From: Caldifarciminota bacterium | GTDB lineage: Bacteria; SDB-A | Assembly: GCA_016929715.1 (NCBI GenBank) | Contig: JAFGIG010000140.1 | Coordinates: forward strand, 1 to 43,021 | DNA: 43,021 nt | Reading direction: 5' to 3' | Part shown: positions 16,477-25,555 of the stretch, one piece after another | Layout of the letters: each line of letters opens with the position of its first letter | Position numbering within the stretch: the first letter of the stretch is position 1 | The notes under the pieces: generated by a model | What the model was told of the DNA's origin: nothing | Database searches by the model: none | The model's input: only the letters and a program-made list of their open reading frames with translations | Program-made: the position numbers and the translations under genes

Positions 16477-16615
16477 GCGATTATTGATTCAGCCGGCGAT
16501 TGAATTGGCAAAGCGGGTAAAATTTTCAAAAGCCTGACATCCGTGCATTTTGGGTTGTTTGTGGTAAACTATATATTTGGTTTTGAAAGGAAGAAAGTCT
16601 AAAAAGGAGGATGAC

Positions 16616-16864
16616 ATGACCGTTAAAGTCGAAAGTTCAAAGCCGGTTGTCTTTTTGCTGGCTGCCATAGCGCTTCTGCTTTTGTTAAATCTGGCGAAGT
16701 CCTATATTTCTGTTCCCGCGCTTTACGCTGAGTTTAACAACGACAGCTTTGAGACAGATTCAAGAAATCTCGAGAAAATAGCCACCGCTTGTAATTCCAT
16801 AGCGAGGCAACTCGAAAACATCAATGGAACTTTAGACGAAATAAAAAGGGAAATCGACAGGTGA
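16616..16864 (+). CDS. Single-pass membrane protein with coiled-coil tail
   Basis: This 82-residue protein has one membrane helix (about 10-26, VVFLLAAIALLLLLNL) followed by an acidic helical tail with heptad-like spacing (LEKIATACNSIARQLENI). I do not recognise a family. ATG 16616 is chosen because AAGGAGG (16604-16610) lies five bases upstream; an in-frame TTG at 16577 would place that site inside the gene. FTCD follows after three bases, so it is the first gene of an operon with ftcD and gltX. Confidence 0.75.
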   Translation: MTVKVESSKPVVFLLAAIALLLLLNLAKSYISVPALYAEFNNDSFETDSRNLEKIATACNSIARQLENINGTLDEIKREIDR

Positions 16865-16867
16865 AAT

Positions 16868-18547
16868 ATGAAGCTCATGGAATGCGTCCCTAATTTCAGC
16901 GAAGGAAGAGATAAATCAAAGATAGAACTTATAACAGCGGAGATAGAGGCAATTCAAGGAGCAGTGCTTCTCGACGTCGATCCGGGACCGGATACAAATA
17001 GAACTGTGGTGACGTTTGTAGGCGATCCTGATTCCGTGGTAGAAGCCGCTTTTCTCTCTATAAAAAAAGCTTCGGAACTTATTGATATGTCCTCTCACAG
17101 CGGGGCTCATCCGAGAATGGGAGCCACCGACGTGTGCCCGATGATACCTGTTTCAGGTCTGACTGATGAGGAATGCGTGATATATTCGGAAAAGCTCGCC
17201 AAAAGGGTCGGCGAGGAACTCGGCATACCGGTGTATTTATATGAAAAATCCGCGAGAAGCCCTGAAAGAAGGCATATATCGGACATTAGAAAAGGCGAAT
17301 ACGAAGCCCTTGAAGAAAAAATGAAAGATGAATTCTGGAAACCCGACTTCGGTCCTTTTTCTTTTAATTCCAGGTCCGGCGCAACGGTCATCGGAGTCCG
17401 GGATTTTCTGATAGCCTACAACATAAATCTGAACACTACAGACACGAAAATAGCTAAAGATATCGGAAAAACTATAAGCGATTCCGGCAGATTCAAGAAA
17501 AATAAAGAGGGAAAATTCGAACTCGACGCAGAGGGGATGAAGGTCAAAATTCCGGGAACTCTCAAAGCCTGCAAAGCTACAGGTTGGTTTCTTCCCGATT
17601 TTAATGTCGCTCAGGTCACTATGAATCTAACGGATTATCACACAACCGGGATTCATACAGCATATGAAGAAGTAAGACGTCAGGCTGATTTAAGAGGCGC
17701 TCTGGTCACAGGGAGCGAGATAGTGGGATTGGTGCCTCTTGAAGCCATAAAAGAGGCCGGTAAGTATTATTTGGCAAAACAGGGAAGTTGTCAGGCGACG
17801 CCTGAGAAAAAAATAATCGAATCAGCAATTATGTCTCTCGGCCTTTCTTCGCTTTTCCGCTTCGAACCGGAAAAGAAAATAATTGAATACGTGGTGGGCG
17901 CCAAAGGAGCGGGAAAACTCGCATCAATGAAGATTTACGATTTTCTGGATGAAGTTTCCTCAGATTCAGTCGCTCCCGGCGGAGGAAGCGTCAGCGCACT
18001 GCTCGGATCTCTCGGTTCCGCTCTGGCTGCAATGACTGCGAACCTGACTTTCTCGCACAAAGATTATTCGGACAGAAGAAATTTTATGGAGGAATGCGCG
18101 CAAAGAACACAGGAACTCAAAGAAAAACTCGCGGATTTAATCGATAAAGACACTGAAGCTTTCAACCTAATAATTCAGGCCAGAAGATTGCCAAAAAAAA
18201 CAGATAAAGAAAAAAAAATAAGAAATATTGCTATTGAAGAAGCGAATAAAAAGGCCACTGAGATTCCTTTTATGACATGTTCTCTTTCCCTGCAAGCTCT
18301 CGAAACAATCGACGAAGTCGTTTCAAAAATCAACCCAAACAGCGTATCAGACGCCGGAGTTGCCGCACTTTCAGCTCATGCCGCAGTGGAGGGAGCATTC
18401 CTCAATGTTTTGATCAATCTTTCAGGCATAAATGACGAATCATTCATTGAAAAAACAAAATGTGAAGCCCAGAAACTCATGGATAAAGCGGCGAAATTGA
18501 AGGCTGAAATCATGACACGGGTTTACGGCACTATAGGGAGCGCATGA
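16868..18547 (+). CDS. ftcD: Glutamate formiminotransferase / formimidoyltetrahydrofolate cyclodeaminase fusion
   Basis: This 559-residue bifunctional enzyme moves the formimino group of formiminoglutamate to tetrahydrofolate, then releases ammonia to give methenyl-THF. The transferase (about 1-300) starts ECVPNFSEGRD and carries SSHSGAHPRMGATDVCP at 75-91 with the likely catalytic His81. The cyclodeaminase begins near M354 and contains VAPGGGSVSALLG. Both halves in one chain are the vertebrate layout, also seen in some bacteria; many bacteria split them. No histidine-degradation genes are in view. The stop overlaps the gltX start (ATGA). Confidence 0.94.
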   Translation: MKLMECVPNFSEGRDKSKIELITAEIEAIQGAVLLDVDPGPDTNRTVVTFVGDPDSVVEAAFLSIKKASELIDMSSHSGAHPRMGATDVCPMIPVSGLTDEECVIYSEKLAKRVGEELGIPVYLYEKSARSPERRHISDIRKGEYEALEEKMKDEFWKPDFGPFSFNSRSGATVIGVRDFLIAYNINLNTTDTKIAKDIGKTISDSGRFKKNKEGKFELDAEGMKVKIPGTLKACKATGWFLPDFNVAQVTMNLTDYHTTGIHTAYEEVRRQADLRGALVTGSEIVGLVPLEAIKEAGKYYLAKQGSCQATPEKKIIESAIMSLGLSSLFRFEPEKKIIEYVVGAKGAGKLASMKIYDFLDEVSSDSVAPGGGSVSALLGSLGSALAAMTANLTFSHKDYSDRRNFMEECAQRTQELKEKLADLIDKDTEAFNLIIQARRLPKKTDKEKKIRNIAIEEANKKATEIPFMTCSLSLQALETIDEVVSKINPNSVSDAGVAALSAHAAVEGAFLNVLINLSGINDESFIEKTKCEAQKLMDKAAKLKAEIMTRVYGTIGSA

Positions 18548-20022
18548 TGGAAGATGTCCGAGTTCGTTTTGCTCCTTCACCGACGGGTTTTCCGCATGTC
18601 GGGAACATTAGAACGGCACTGTTCAACTATCTTTTCGCCAGAAACAGAAACGGCGTTTTTATACTCAGAATTGAAGACACCGACAGGGAAAGACTAGTAA
18701 ATGGTTCCGAGAAGGCTATTGAGAGAGCTCTTTCATTGCTTGAAATCAGACCTGACGAAGGTTACGGCGCAGGAGGTGATTTTGGACCTTACCGCCAGTC
18801 GGAGAGAATAGGCATTTACGAGAAAATCGCCGCTGAAATGATAGAGAAAAAAACAGCCTATGTCTGCGACTGCTCTGAAGAACGACTCGACAAAATACGT
18901 GCAAGACTCAGAGAAGAGAAAAAAAATCCCATGTATGACCGTTTCTGCCGAGATAAAAATCTTCCCTATGAAGGAGTCGAATCTCTGAAAGCTTGGGGTA
19001 GAGTAGTCAGATTCGCATCGCCTTTTGAAGGAGAGACATCTTACGAAGATTTTCTAAGAGGTAAGGTCCGTTTCGGCAATGAAACCATGGACGACATGGT
19101 ATTGATAAAAAAGGACGGATTCCCGACATATAATTTTGCCAACGTAGTCGATGATCACTTCATGAAAATTTCACATGTCTTAAGAGGGGACGAGTTCATA
19201 TCTTCGACGCCTAAACACGTCCTTCTATACAGATCCTTGAATTGGAAAGAGCCTTTGTTTGTTCATCTCCCAGTCATACTCGGTTCCGACAAAAAAAGGC
19301 TTTCGAAAAGACACGGATCGGTGAGCATAGAAGATTACGAAAAAATGGGAATATTGCCTGAGGCGATGTTCAATTTCCTGTCCTTGCTTGGCTGGTCACC
19401 GGGAAACAACGAAGAAATATTATCGAGAGAAGAAATTATATCGAAGTTTTCGCTCGAAGGACTTTCGACAAGTCCAGCTGTTTTCGATATTAAAAAGCTG
19501 GAGTGGATAAATTCAGTTTATATATCGAAGATGACGGGAGAAAAAATATTTTCAAGAGCCAAAGTATTTCTTTGTGAAAAAAAACTTGTCGGCGAAGATA
19601 CCGACGTGAAATATGCCGCACAAGTTTTTGAACTTCTTAAGACAAGACTTCCAAAGCTCTCCGACTCGGTAGAAAGAGCAGGCTATTTTTTCAAAGATCC
19701 CTGGGCTTATGACGACGGAGCATGGAAGAAATCCTTTTCGGGAGTGGAAGAAATCGAATACTATGTGGAGTCTCTCAAAAATGCTATAGCGCATGACGAA
19801 CCGGTCACTAAAGACGATTTCGAAGCTTTATTGAGAAAAACGGCGGAAAACCTAGGAATAAAAACGAGTGTTTTAATACACGCTCTGCGTGTAAGCATAA
19901 CAGGGGTTTCGGCGGGGCCTGGCCTTTTTGAGATCTGCGAGGTCATTGGAAAGGAAAGGATACTGAAAAGGCTTGAAAACGCGCTAAAAAAATACAAAAA
20001 TGAAATTTCTCAGTCCCAATAA
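18544..20022 (+). CDS. gltX: Glutamyl-tRNA synthetase
   Basis: A class I synthetase of 492 residues that charges tRNA-Glu. It has FAPSPTGFPHVGN, with the HIGH-type motif at 17-21, FPTYNFANVVDDH, HVLRGDE and the KMSKS-type loop KRLSK at about 251-255. The C-terminal anticodon-binding region is present at normal length. Whether it also charges tRNA-Gln (needing GatCAB) cannot be judged. ATG 18544 overlaps ftcD; ATG 18547 is equally possible. The 3' end overlaps the convergent gene by 13 bases. Confidence 0.96.
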   Translation: MMEDVRVRFAPSPTGFPHVGNIRTALFNYLFARNRNGVFILRIEDTDRERLVNGSEKAIERALSLLEIRPDEGYGAGGDFGPYRQSERIGIYEKIAAEMIEKKTAYVCDCSEERLDKIRARLREEKKNPMYDRFCRDKNLPYEGVESLKAWGRVVRFASPFEGETSYEDFLRGKVRFGNETMDDMVLIKKDGFPTYNFANVVDDHFMKISHVLRGDEFISSTPKHVLLYRSLNWKEPLFVHLPVILGSDKKRLSKRHGSVSIEDYEKMGILPEAMFNFLSLLGWSPGNNEEILSREEIISKFSLEGLSTSPAVFDIKKLEWINSVYISKMTGEKIFSRAKVFLCEKKLVGEDTDVKYAAQVFELLKTRLPKLSDSVERAGYFFKDPWAYDDGAWKKSFSGVEEIEYYVESLKNAIAHDEPVTKDDFEALLRKTAENLGIKTSVLIHALRVSITGVSAGPGLFEICEVIGKERILKRLENALKKYKNEISQSQ

Positions 20023-20846
20023 GGATTTCCGTCTTCGTCTATAAGAAGTTTCGAGCCGTCGGGGAGCACCATGTGCCTTGAACTCAAAAGGAGGCTGTCC
20101 GGAGAAAAAACCATTTCTTCAGAAAGGAGTTCTTCGGTTTTTGCTTTGATGTGTCTTTCTATCTCGAGTTTTGCGTTTCTTATGAATATGTCTCGTTCAT
20201 TGGGCAGATCGCTCGATTCGTAAAGCCGAAGCCAAATTTCAGCGGCAAAAAGGTGTTCTCCTGTCTTTTGCGCTGAAGCCGATGAAAATTTCAGAACATA
20301 TTCCGGAGCGTCGGGCTTTGATGCGGCAATAAGGAATTTCTTTTTTGCGAGCCCGTAAAAGAATATCTTCATGCTGTCTGACTGAAGAGGAGCTGAAATC
20401 CAGTATATAAAACCGCTTATAAAGGGAAACCTCCAGTTGTCGGGATTTTCCACTGCACCTTTGTCGAGTAGTTCATGAGCCCCCTGAAAATCTCCTATAT
20501 TGTCGTAAAGTATGAAAGCGCCGAGAGTATATGGGGTCGTGAAATGCGGATCGATATCGGTGAGCGTGAAAAGCAGTTTTTTCATACTTGAAAAATCCCG
20601 GTCGGTTTGATTTTTCAGTCCGTAATATTGAACGATTTGCATCCAGGTCAGATCGGCCAGGATTGAAGAAAAAGTCGGACCTGCAAGTCTTAAATTTTTT
20701 CCCGCAGGAAAATAAGCGAGCTGTTCAGAGGTTGAAACAGGCCTGTATTCGCGGACTTTGCCGGATAAGAAACCCGAAATCGCCGCGGTGAGTATAAAAA
20801 GCGAAAAAAAAAGCATTTTTCTCGGGATATCAGATGGATGATTCAT
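20010..20846 (-). CDS. Membrane-anchored TPR-like protein of unknown function
   Basis: This 278-residue protein has one N-terminal membrane helix (about 10-28). The rest is predicted outside the cytoplasm and mostly helical, with TPR-like spacing: LADLTWMQIVQYYG, LLFTLTDIDPHFTTPYTLGAFILYD, AHELLDKGAVENPDNWRFPFISGFIYW. I know similar uncharacterised proteins only as TPR-type. A GAGGCG ribosome site is weak. It starts 20 bases after tRNA-Leu and is probably transcribed with it. Confidence 0.7.
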   Translation of the reverse strand: MNHPSDIPRKMLFFSLFILTAAISGFLSGKVREYRPVSTSEQLAYFPAGKNLRLAGPTFSSILADLTWMQIVQYYGLKNQTDRDFSSMKKLLFTLTDIDPHFTTPYTLGAFILYDNIGDFQGAHELLDKGAVENPDNWRFPFISGFIYWISAPLQSDSMKIFFYGLAKKKFLIAASKPDAPEYVLKFSSASAQKTGEHLFAAEIWLRLYESSDLPNERDIFIRNAKLEIERHIKAKTEELLSEEMVFSPDSLLLSSRHMVLPDGSKLLIDEDGNPYWD

Positions 20847-20866
20847 AAATAAAACGCCTCGAAAAA

Positions 20867-20950
20867 TGCCGGGAGCGGGACTTGAACCCGCACGAACTCG
20901 CGTTCACTGGAACCTGAATCCAGCGCGTCTGCCAATTCCGCCACCCCGGC
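20867..20950 (-). tRNA. tRNA-Leu (anticodon CAG)
   Basis: This is an 84-base class II tRNA with a long variable arm. The acceptor pairs GCCGGGG with TCCCGGC, leaving discriminator A. The anticodon stem is CTGGA/TCCAG around the loop TTCAGGT, giving anticodon CAG for CTG codons. The T-arm has GGTTCAAGTCC. The CCA end is not encoded: the next bases read TTT. Confidence 0.95.
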
Positions 20951-20959
20951 ATGAAGGAA

Positions 20960-20988
20960 ATATTATTTTGCAGCGTTGAAAAAGTCAA
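20960..20988 (-). promoter_or_regulatory. Promoter of tRNA-Leu
   Basis: TTGACT (20983-20988), a 17-base spacer and TAATAT (20960-20965) on the minus strand. Nine bases separate the -10 from the mature tRNA 5' end, so transcription should begin only two or three bases ahead of it and leave almost no 5' leader for RNase P. Confidence 0.55.
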
Positions 20989-21005
20989 CATGTTTAATGA
21001 TGTCG

Positions 21006-22337
21006 TCACTTTGGGGTTTTCTTGAGGATGAAAGATTTGATTTTCAGGATTTCGTTTTTTATAGTTTGAATATCGAGTTTGACGTGTTTTTTGTCTTTTA
21101 ACAGAAATTTGCCGTCAACAATACAATGTCTGACGTCTTTAGAAGAAGCTGAAAATATTATGTGGTGAAGCGGATTATAAATCGGAATAGCGTTCGACTC
21201 TTCTGTATCCAAGACTATTATGTCCGCTTTGGAACCCGGAGTGAGCCGGCCTGAGTTTTCAAAACCGATTGCTTTTGCACCGTTCATAGTTGCCGCTCGA
21301 AAAACGGAATCGGAAGGGAATAACTCCGGATCCTGATTAGCTCCTTTTTGAAGAAGAGCCGCCGTTTTCATCTCTCCTATCATATCGAGGCTGTTGTTGC
21401 TCGCAGGGCCGTCTGTCCCTAAGCAGAAAGGGATTTGTCTTTCCAAAAAAAGTTTTACCTTTGGTATGCCAGAACCGAGTTTTAGGTTACTAGTCGAGCA
21501 TATAACCGGGACTGCGCCTGTCTCCGCGATAATGTCGGCGTCTTTCTCATCTGTCCAAACACAGTGAAAAAGAAGCGTGTCGCTGTCGAGAATATCTTCC
21601 TTTTCGAGAAGTTCAATGACTGAAAGACCCCAATTATTTTTGGAGTTTTCGTTCTCTTCCAGTGTTTCCGCGGCGTGAATTTGAAATTTCCGTTTTGTTT
21701 CGCGGGATATATTTTTTAACTTTTTTATATTTTTAAGAGAGCATGTGTAAATGGAATGAGGGGAGGAAGAAAAAATCACGTTACCCGAAAAAGCTATATC
21801 TTCAAGAAATTCTTTTGTTTTTTTTATTCCGTTTTCTGTCTCACCGTATGAAGGCGAAGGAAAATCGAAAATCCCCTCTCCGAGCAGCGATTTCATGCCT
21901 GCAGTTTTGCAGGCTTCTGCGACTGACTCTTCGTGGATATACATATCGCAAAAACTAACGGTCCCTGATCTGATCATTTCAGAACATCCGAGAAGCGATC
22001 CCCAATAGACCATGTCTTTCGTAAGTTCTTTTTCTCTCGGAAAAATGTTTTCTTCGAGCCATTTGCCGAGAGGAATATCTTCAGCTAAGCCTCTGAACAG
22101 AGTCATGGCGATATGAGTATGAGCGTTCACAAAACCGGGAAGGATAATGGATGATTTTTCTTCGAACTCTATGAATTCGGGAAATTTTCGGCTCACTTCT
22201 TTTTCGGTTCCGATGGCTGCTATACGATTGCCAGCAACAGCCACAGCTCCGTTCTCAATGAAAGCTTCGCAGGGAGAAGTTATAAGATAATCGCCTTTGA
22301 GGATGTAACCTGCCGAATCATTGTGCTTTTTATTCAT
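21006..22337 (-). CDS. mtaD: 5-methylthioadenosine / S-adenosylhomocysteine deaminase (MtaD family amidohydrolase)
   Basis: This 443-residue metal-dependent hydrolase is of the TRZ/ATZ group. NAHTHIAMTLFRGL at 71-84 supplies the zinc ligands His73 and His75, and further ligand segments FQIHAAET and GTDGPASNNSLDM follow. The closing GRLTPGSKADIIVLD is typical of cytosine-deaminase-like amidohydrolases. Members deaminate methylthioadenosine, S-adenosylhomocysteine or adenosine; which one is used here cannot be told. It diverges from the sensor kinase gene across a 76-base AT-rich gap. Confidence 0.85.
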   Translation of the reverse strand: MNKKHNDSAGYILKGDYLITSPCEAFIENGAVAVAGNRIAAIGTEKEVSRKFPEFIEFEEKSSIILPGFVNAHTHIAMTLFRGLAEDIPLGKWLEENIFPREKELTKDMVYWGSLLGCSEMIRSGTVSFCDMYIHEESVAEACKTAGMKSLLGEGIFDFPSPSYGETENGIKKTKEFLEDIAFSGNVIFSSSPHSIYTCSLKNIKKLKNISRETKRKFQIHAAETLEENENSKNNWGLSVIELLEKEDILDSDTLLFHCVWTDEKDADIIAETGAVPVICSTSNLKLGSGIPKVKLFLERQIPFCLGTDGPASNNSLDMIGEMKTAALLQKGANQDPELFPSDSVFRAATMNGAKAIGFENSGRLTPGSKADIIVLDTEESNAIPIYNPLHHIIFSASSKDVRHCIVDGKFLLKDKKHVKLDIQTIKNEILKIKSFILKKTPK

Positions 22338-22363
22338 GACCAGACCCCACTATTTAATATGAG

Positions 22364-22408
22364 TTGTTTTATTTAAAGGGTTATTATATCATAATAAAAA
22401 ATTGTAAA
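22364..22408. promoter_or_regulatory. Divergent promoter region between mtaD and the sensor kinase
   Basis: Plus strand: TTGTTT (22364-22369), 17-base spacer, TATCAT (22387-22392), serving the kinase. Minus strand: a TATAAT lies at 22383-22388, but the nearest -35-like TTTACA (22403-22408) leaves only 14 bases, so the mtaD promoter is weakly supported. Confidence 0.35.
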
Positions 22409-22413
22409 GCTAT

Positions 22414-23988
22414 ATGCCTGAAAAACATTCAATAATAATCGTCGATGACGAGAAATCCATAACTGAGCTGTTGAAGGAAATACTCGTCACTTCCGGTTTT
22501 GACGTTGAAACTACAAACGATTCCGAAGAAGCACTTCAGATAATAAAAAAAAGGAGCTTCGACGTAATCCTCACGGATCTTAAAATGCCGAAAATCAGCG
22601 GAATAGAACTTATAGAAAGGGCTCTGCTGGTTAGAAAAAATGTCATACCCATCATTATGACTGGATACGGAACGATTGAGTCCGCTGTTGAAGCCATGAA
22701 AAAAGGCGCTGTGGGATATATACCAAAACCTTTCAGGGCAAAAAACATAATTTCCGTGATCCAAAAAGAGCTCGAGGCGAGAGATCTTAGGAAGGAAAAC
22801 ACCTATCTTAAAAAAATTATCGCCGTCAACGATTTTTTTGACAGCCTTTCCTGCGAATCTAAAATTGACAATGCCTATAAAGGGATATTGGAAACCTGTG
22901 AATTTATACTACCTCTCAATAAACTCTATTTTTTTATAAAATCCTCTCCCAAGGAAAACTGCATCGTCAAAGTCAAAGGAGACACATACGAAAGCGAAAC
23001 AAGCGCAAATTACGAAGAACTCGCAAAAAAGGTTATTTCTCAGAACATTGCATACAGTTACATAGATTCTGAGGAAGGCAAGATATTTGCTTTGACCATG
23101 AGGAGCAGGAACACAATAAACGGAGTGGTACTGATGCTTCTACCCGCGGATTACGTGATACCTGACGAGGATCTGAGAATATTGAGGCTTCTTGCCAACA
23201 GAGTTGCTATTTCGATTGAAAACATGTGGCTGATAAAAGGAATCGCAAGTTCAATTAAAAAAATACCGATTCATCAATCTCCGATAATGGAATACACAAA
23301 AGGCTCTTTTGTCTCTGAAATCGCTTCAATAATCTCTCATGAAATCTCAAATCCGCTGAGTGCCCTGCAGATCGCAATAGATTATATAAACAATCTTAGT
23401 GCTCCTTTTGAAAAGGAAAAATTCGATCAGGCTTTCTCCTGCATCAACGAAGGTGTAATGAAGATATCGGATATAGTGAACAATCTCAGATCGCTGTCTG
23501 TCAACCGCACTCCTGTCTATTCGTCAACAAACGTCAATTCTCTTATCTCGGAAACACTCAGAATACTAAATGATAATCTCGCCTTAAAAAAAATAAATAC
23601 TGAAATTTCCTTGGACGAAAGGAATCCTGTAATTCAGGCGGATAAAGATCAGATACAACAGGTATTTATGAATATAATAGCTAATTCAACAGAAGCGATA
23701 AAAAGCGATAACGGATTGCTTAAAATAGTTTCAATTTACGACGATAATGAAAAGTGTGTTTACCTGTCTTTTGAAGACAACGGGCTAGGAATCGAAAAAG
23801 AAAATCTTGAAAGGATTTTCGATCCTTTTTTCACTGCAGGCAGGGGAAATGGAAAAAAAGCCGGACTCGGTCTTGCGATTGCAAAAAAAGTAATCGGAAA
23901 ACACAGGGGGACAATCAAAGCAGAGAGTGAACCCGGGAAAGGCACAAAAATCACAGTAAAGCTGTATGATAATCCGGATAATATTTAG
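22414..23988 (+). CDS. Response-regulator/sensor histidine kinase hybrid (REC-sensor-HisKA-HATPase)
   Basis: This is a 524-residue cytoplasmic kinase with no membrane segment. An N-terminal receiver domain (about 5-120) has the acidic pair D11-D12, phospho-acceptor Asp55 in LTDLKMP and Lys105 in YIPKPF. A GAF-like sensor region (about 135-285) follows, then a HisKA domain with His309 in ISHEISNPLSALQ. The ATPase domain has NIIANSTEAI, EDNGLGIE and GLGLAIAKK. A receiver ahead of the kinase suggests it is switched by another histidine kinase. No output regulator is adjacent. No clear ribosome site precedes the ATG, and the leader is about 14 bases. Confidence 0.92.
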   Translation: MPEKHSIIIVDDEKSITELLKEILVTSGFDVETTNDSEEALQIIKKRSFDVILTDLKMPKISGIELIERALLVRKNVIPIIMTGYGTIESAVEAMKKGAVGYIPKPFRAKNIISVIQKELEARDLRKENTYLKKIIAVNDFFDSLSCESKIDNAYKGILETCEFILPLNKLYFFIKSSPKENCIVKVKGDTYESETSANYEELAKKVISQNIAYSYIDSEEGKIFALTMRSRNTINGVVLMLLPADYVIPDEDLRILRLLANRVAISIENMWLIKGIASSIKKIPIHQSPIMEYTKGSFVSEIASIISHEISNPLSALQIAIDYINNLSAPFEKEKFDQAFSCINEGVMKISDIVNNLRSLSVNRTPVYSSTNVNSLISETLRILNDNLALKKINTEISLDERNPVIQADKDQIQQVFMNIIANSTEAIKSDNGLLKIVSIYDDNEKCVYLSFEDNGLGIEKENLERIFDPFFTAGRGNGKKAGLGLAIAKKVIGKHRGTIKAESEPGKGTKITVKLYDNPDNI

Positions 23989-24824
23989 ACAATTTTTTTT
24001 CCTTGAACATGCTTTTCCAAAGAATATTTCCAGTCCGGCGGTTTTATTCCCGTGACGGATGAGAAAAGTGAAAGGTCAAGAACAGAATATTCAGGCCTCG
24101 GGGCGGCGTTGGGGTATAATCTGCTGGATGTTTTGATAACTTTCGGCGCCTTGATTTCTTTTAGCTGAAAATAATATTTTGCGATTTCAAACCATGTGGT
24201 TTCTCCTGAATTGGAGACGTTCACTATGCCTCTGTATTGGCTGTTGACAAGAGCAACAGTCCCTTCACATAGAAAATCAATAACAGTAGGAGACCCGCAA
24301 AAGTCGCCGACAACATTGATTTCGTTCCGAACGCGCGCTGCCTCAGAGATTTTTTTTATAAAACCACCGTTTTGCGTCAGCAGCCATGAAGTTCTTATTA
24401 TCAGGTAATCCGATAATTTCCTCTGAATAATATTTTCGGCTTCAAGTTTTGACTTGCCGTATACTGATATTGGATTAGGGATGTTTTTTTCATTGTAGGG
24501 CTTTTTTGATTTGCCGTCAAAAACGTAATCGGAGCTGTAAAAAATTAACCTCGCGTGGCTTGTGAAATCGCAAATGTTTCCGGTTCCGGTCGTATTGATT
24601 TCCATCGCTTTTAGAGGATTATTTTGACAGTAATCGACATCGGTTATCGCGGCTGTGTGGATAACTATATCAGGAGAATTTATTTTGAAATATGTGTTTA
24701 ATGAATTACGATCCGTTACATCAAGTTCTTTTTTCGAGGGAGAGAGTATTTTGAAATTTTGAAGGTAATTTTTTAGAACGGAAGCGACAGCACCTTCGCC
24801 GCCGGTAAGAAGGACGGTTTTCAT
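23985..24824 (-). CDS. rfbD: dTDP-4-dehydrorhamnose reductase-like protein (RmlD family)
   Basis: This 279-residue short-chain reductase of the RmlD type reduces dTDP-4-dehydro-rhamnose to dTDP-rhamnose in classical pathways. It has a Rossmann start VLLTGGEGAVAS, DIVIHTAAITDVDYC, SSDYVFDG and the catalytic YGKSKLE. The glycine motif GGEGAVAS departs from the usual GxxGQLG. The start is set at ATG 24824, which overlaps the upstream stop (ATGA); the frame is open 33 bases further. It is last in the mglB-to-rfbD operon, its 3' end overlapping the kinase gene by four bases. No rfbC epimerase is in view. Confidence 0.88.
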   Translation of the reverse strand: MKTVLLTGGEGAVASVLKNYLQNFKILSPSKKELDVTDRNSLNTYFKINSPDIVIHTAAITDVDYCQNNPLKAMEINTTGTGNICDFTSHARLIFYSSDYVFDGKSKKPYNEKNIPNPISVYGKSKLEAENIIQRKLSDYLIIRTSWLLTQNGGFIKKISEAARVRNEINVVGDFCGSPTVIDFLCEGTVALVNSQYRGIVNVSNSGETTWFEIAKYYFQLKEIKAPKVIKTSSRLYPNAAPRPEYSVLDLSLFSSVTGIKPPDWKYSLEKHVQGKKIV

Positions 24825-25555
24825 TGACGTTTTTGTTCTTTTCTGACGTAATCCCATGCTCTTGAATATGATTCAATGGTTCCCGCATCTGTCCACCATC
24901 CTCTAAGGTAGCCGTGAGTAAGCGCTCCTTCAAAGATGTATTTATTATTTACTTCAGTTATTTCTATTTCGCCCCTTTCTGAAGGTTTTAACTTTTTAAT
25001 TACGCTAAAAACATCCCTGTGATACATGTATATTCCAGTCACGGCGTAATCTGAATCGGGGACAGACGGTTTTTCGGTGATCTTTAATATTTTTCCGTCT
25101 TTAATTTCAGGGACGCCGAACCTTTCCGGTGTATTGACTTTTTTAAGCAAAATACGGGCTCCGGCCTTCTGTTTTAAAAAGATCTGCGTCTGTTTAGTCA
25201 GGTCGTCTGAAAACAAATTGTCGCCGAGAACTACGATTATTTTTTCTCCGCGGATGGAATTCTCACAAAGACCAAGGGCGTGAGCAATTCCCTTTTCGCC
25301 TTCCTGATATATATAGAATATGTTTTTCAGTCCGAAATCACGGCCGTTCCCGAGTAACCTAATGAAATCCCCGGCGGATTTGTCGCCGACGACGATTATT
25401 AATTCTTCAATGCCCGAAGCGGCTATTTTTTCGATGGGGTAGAAAATCATCGGTTTGTTGAATACAGGGAGCAGATGCTTGTTTGTAATTTTTGTCAGCG
25501 GAAGAAGTCTGGTTCCGAGACCTCCGGCGAGAATTATACCCGTCAATTTTTGCAT
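24821..25555 (-). CDS. rfbA: Sugar-1-phosphate nucleotidyltransferase (glucose-1-phosphate thymidylyltransferase-like)
   Basis: This 244-residue enzyme activates a sugar phosphate as a nucleotide sugar. It has LAGGLGTRLLPLTKITNKHLLP (positions about 9-30; key Arg17 and Lys26), a VLGDNLF metal site near 108-114, and ERFGVPE and ITEKPS further on. It is about 50 residues shorter than RmlA of enterics, matching the short RfbA form of many non-model bacteria and archaea. dTTP is the likely nucleotide, but UTP is possible. It overlaps the epimerase gene upstream by 13 bases and rfbD by four. Confidence 0.88.
   Translation of the reverse strand: MQKLTGIILAGGLGTRLLPLTKITNKHLLPVFNKPMIFYPIEKIAASGIEELIIVVGDKSAGDFIRLLGNGRDFGLKNIFYIYQEGEKGIAHALGLCENSIRGEKIIVVLGDNLFSDDLTKQTQIFLKQKAGARILLKKVNTPERFGVPEIKDGKILKITEKPSVPDSDYAVTGIYMYHRDVFSVIKKLKPSERGEIEITEVNNKYIFEGALTHGYLRGWWTDAGTIESYSRAWDYVRKEQKRQ

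Noticed and set aside
16416-16480. Lysine riboswitch or attenuator before dapA-lysC
   Set aside because: The promoter leaves a leader of only about 30 bases, too short for either.
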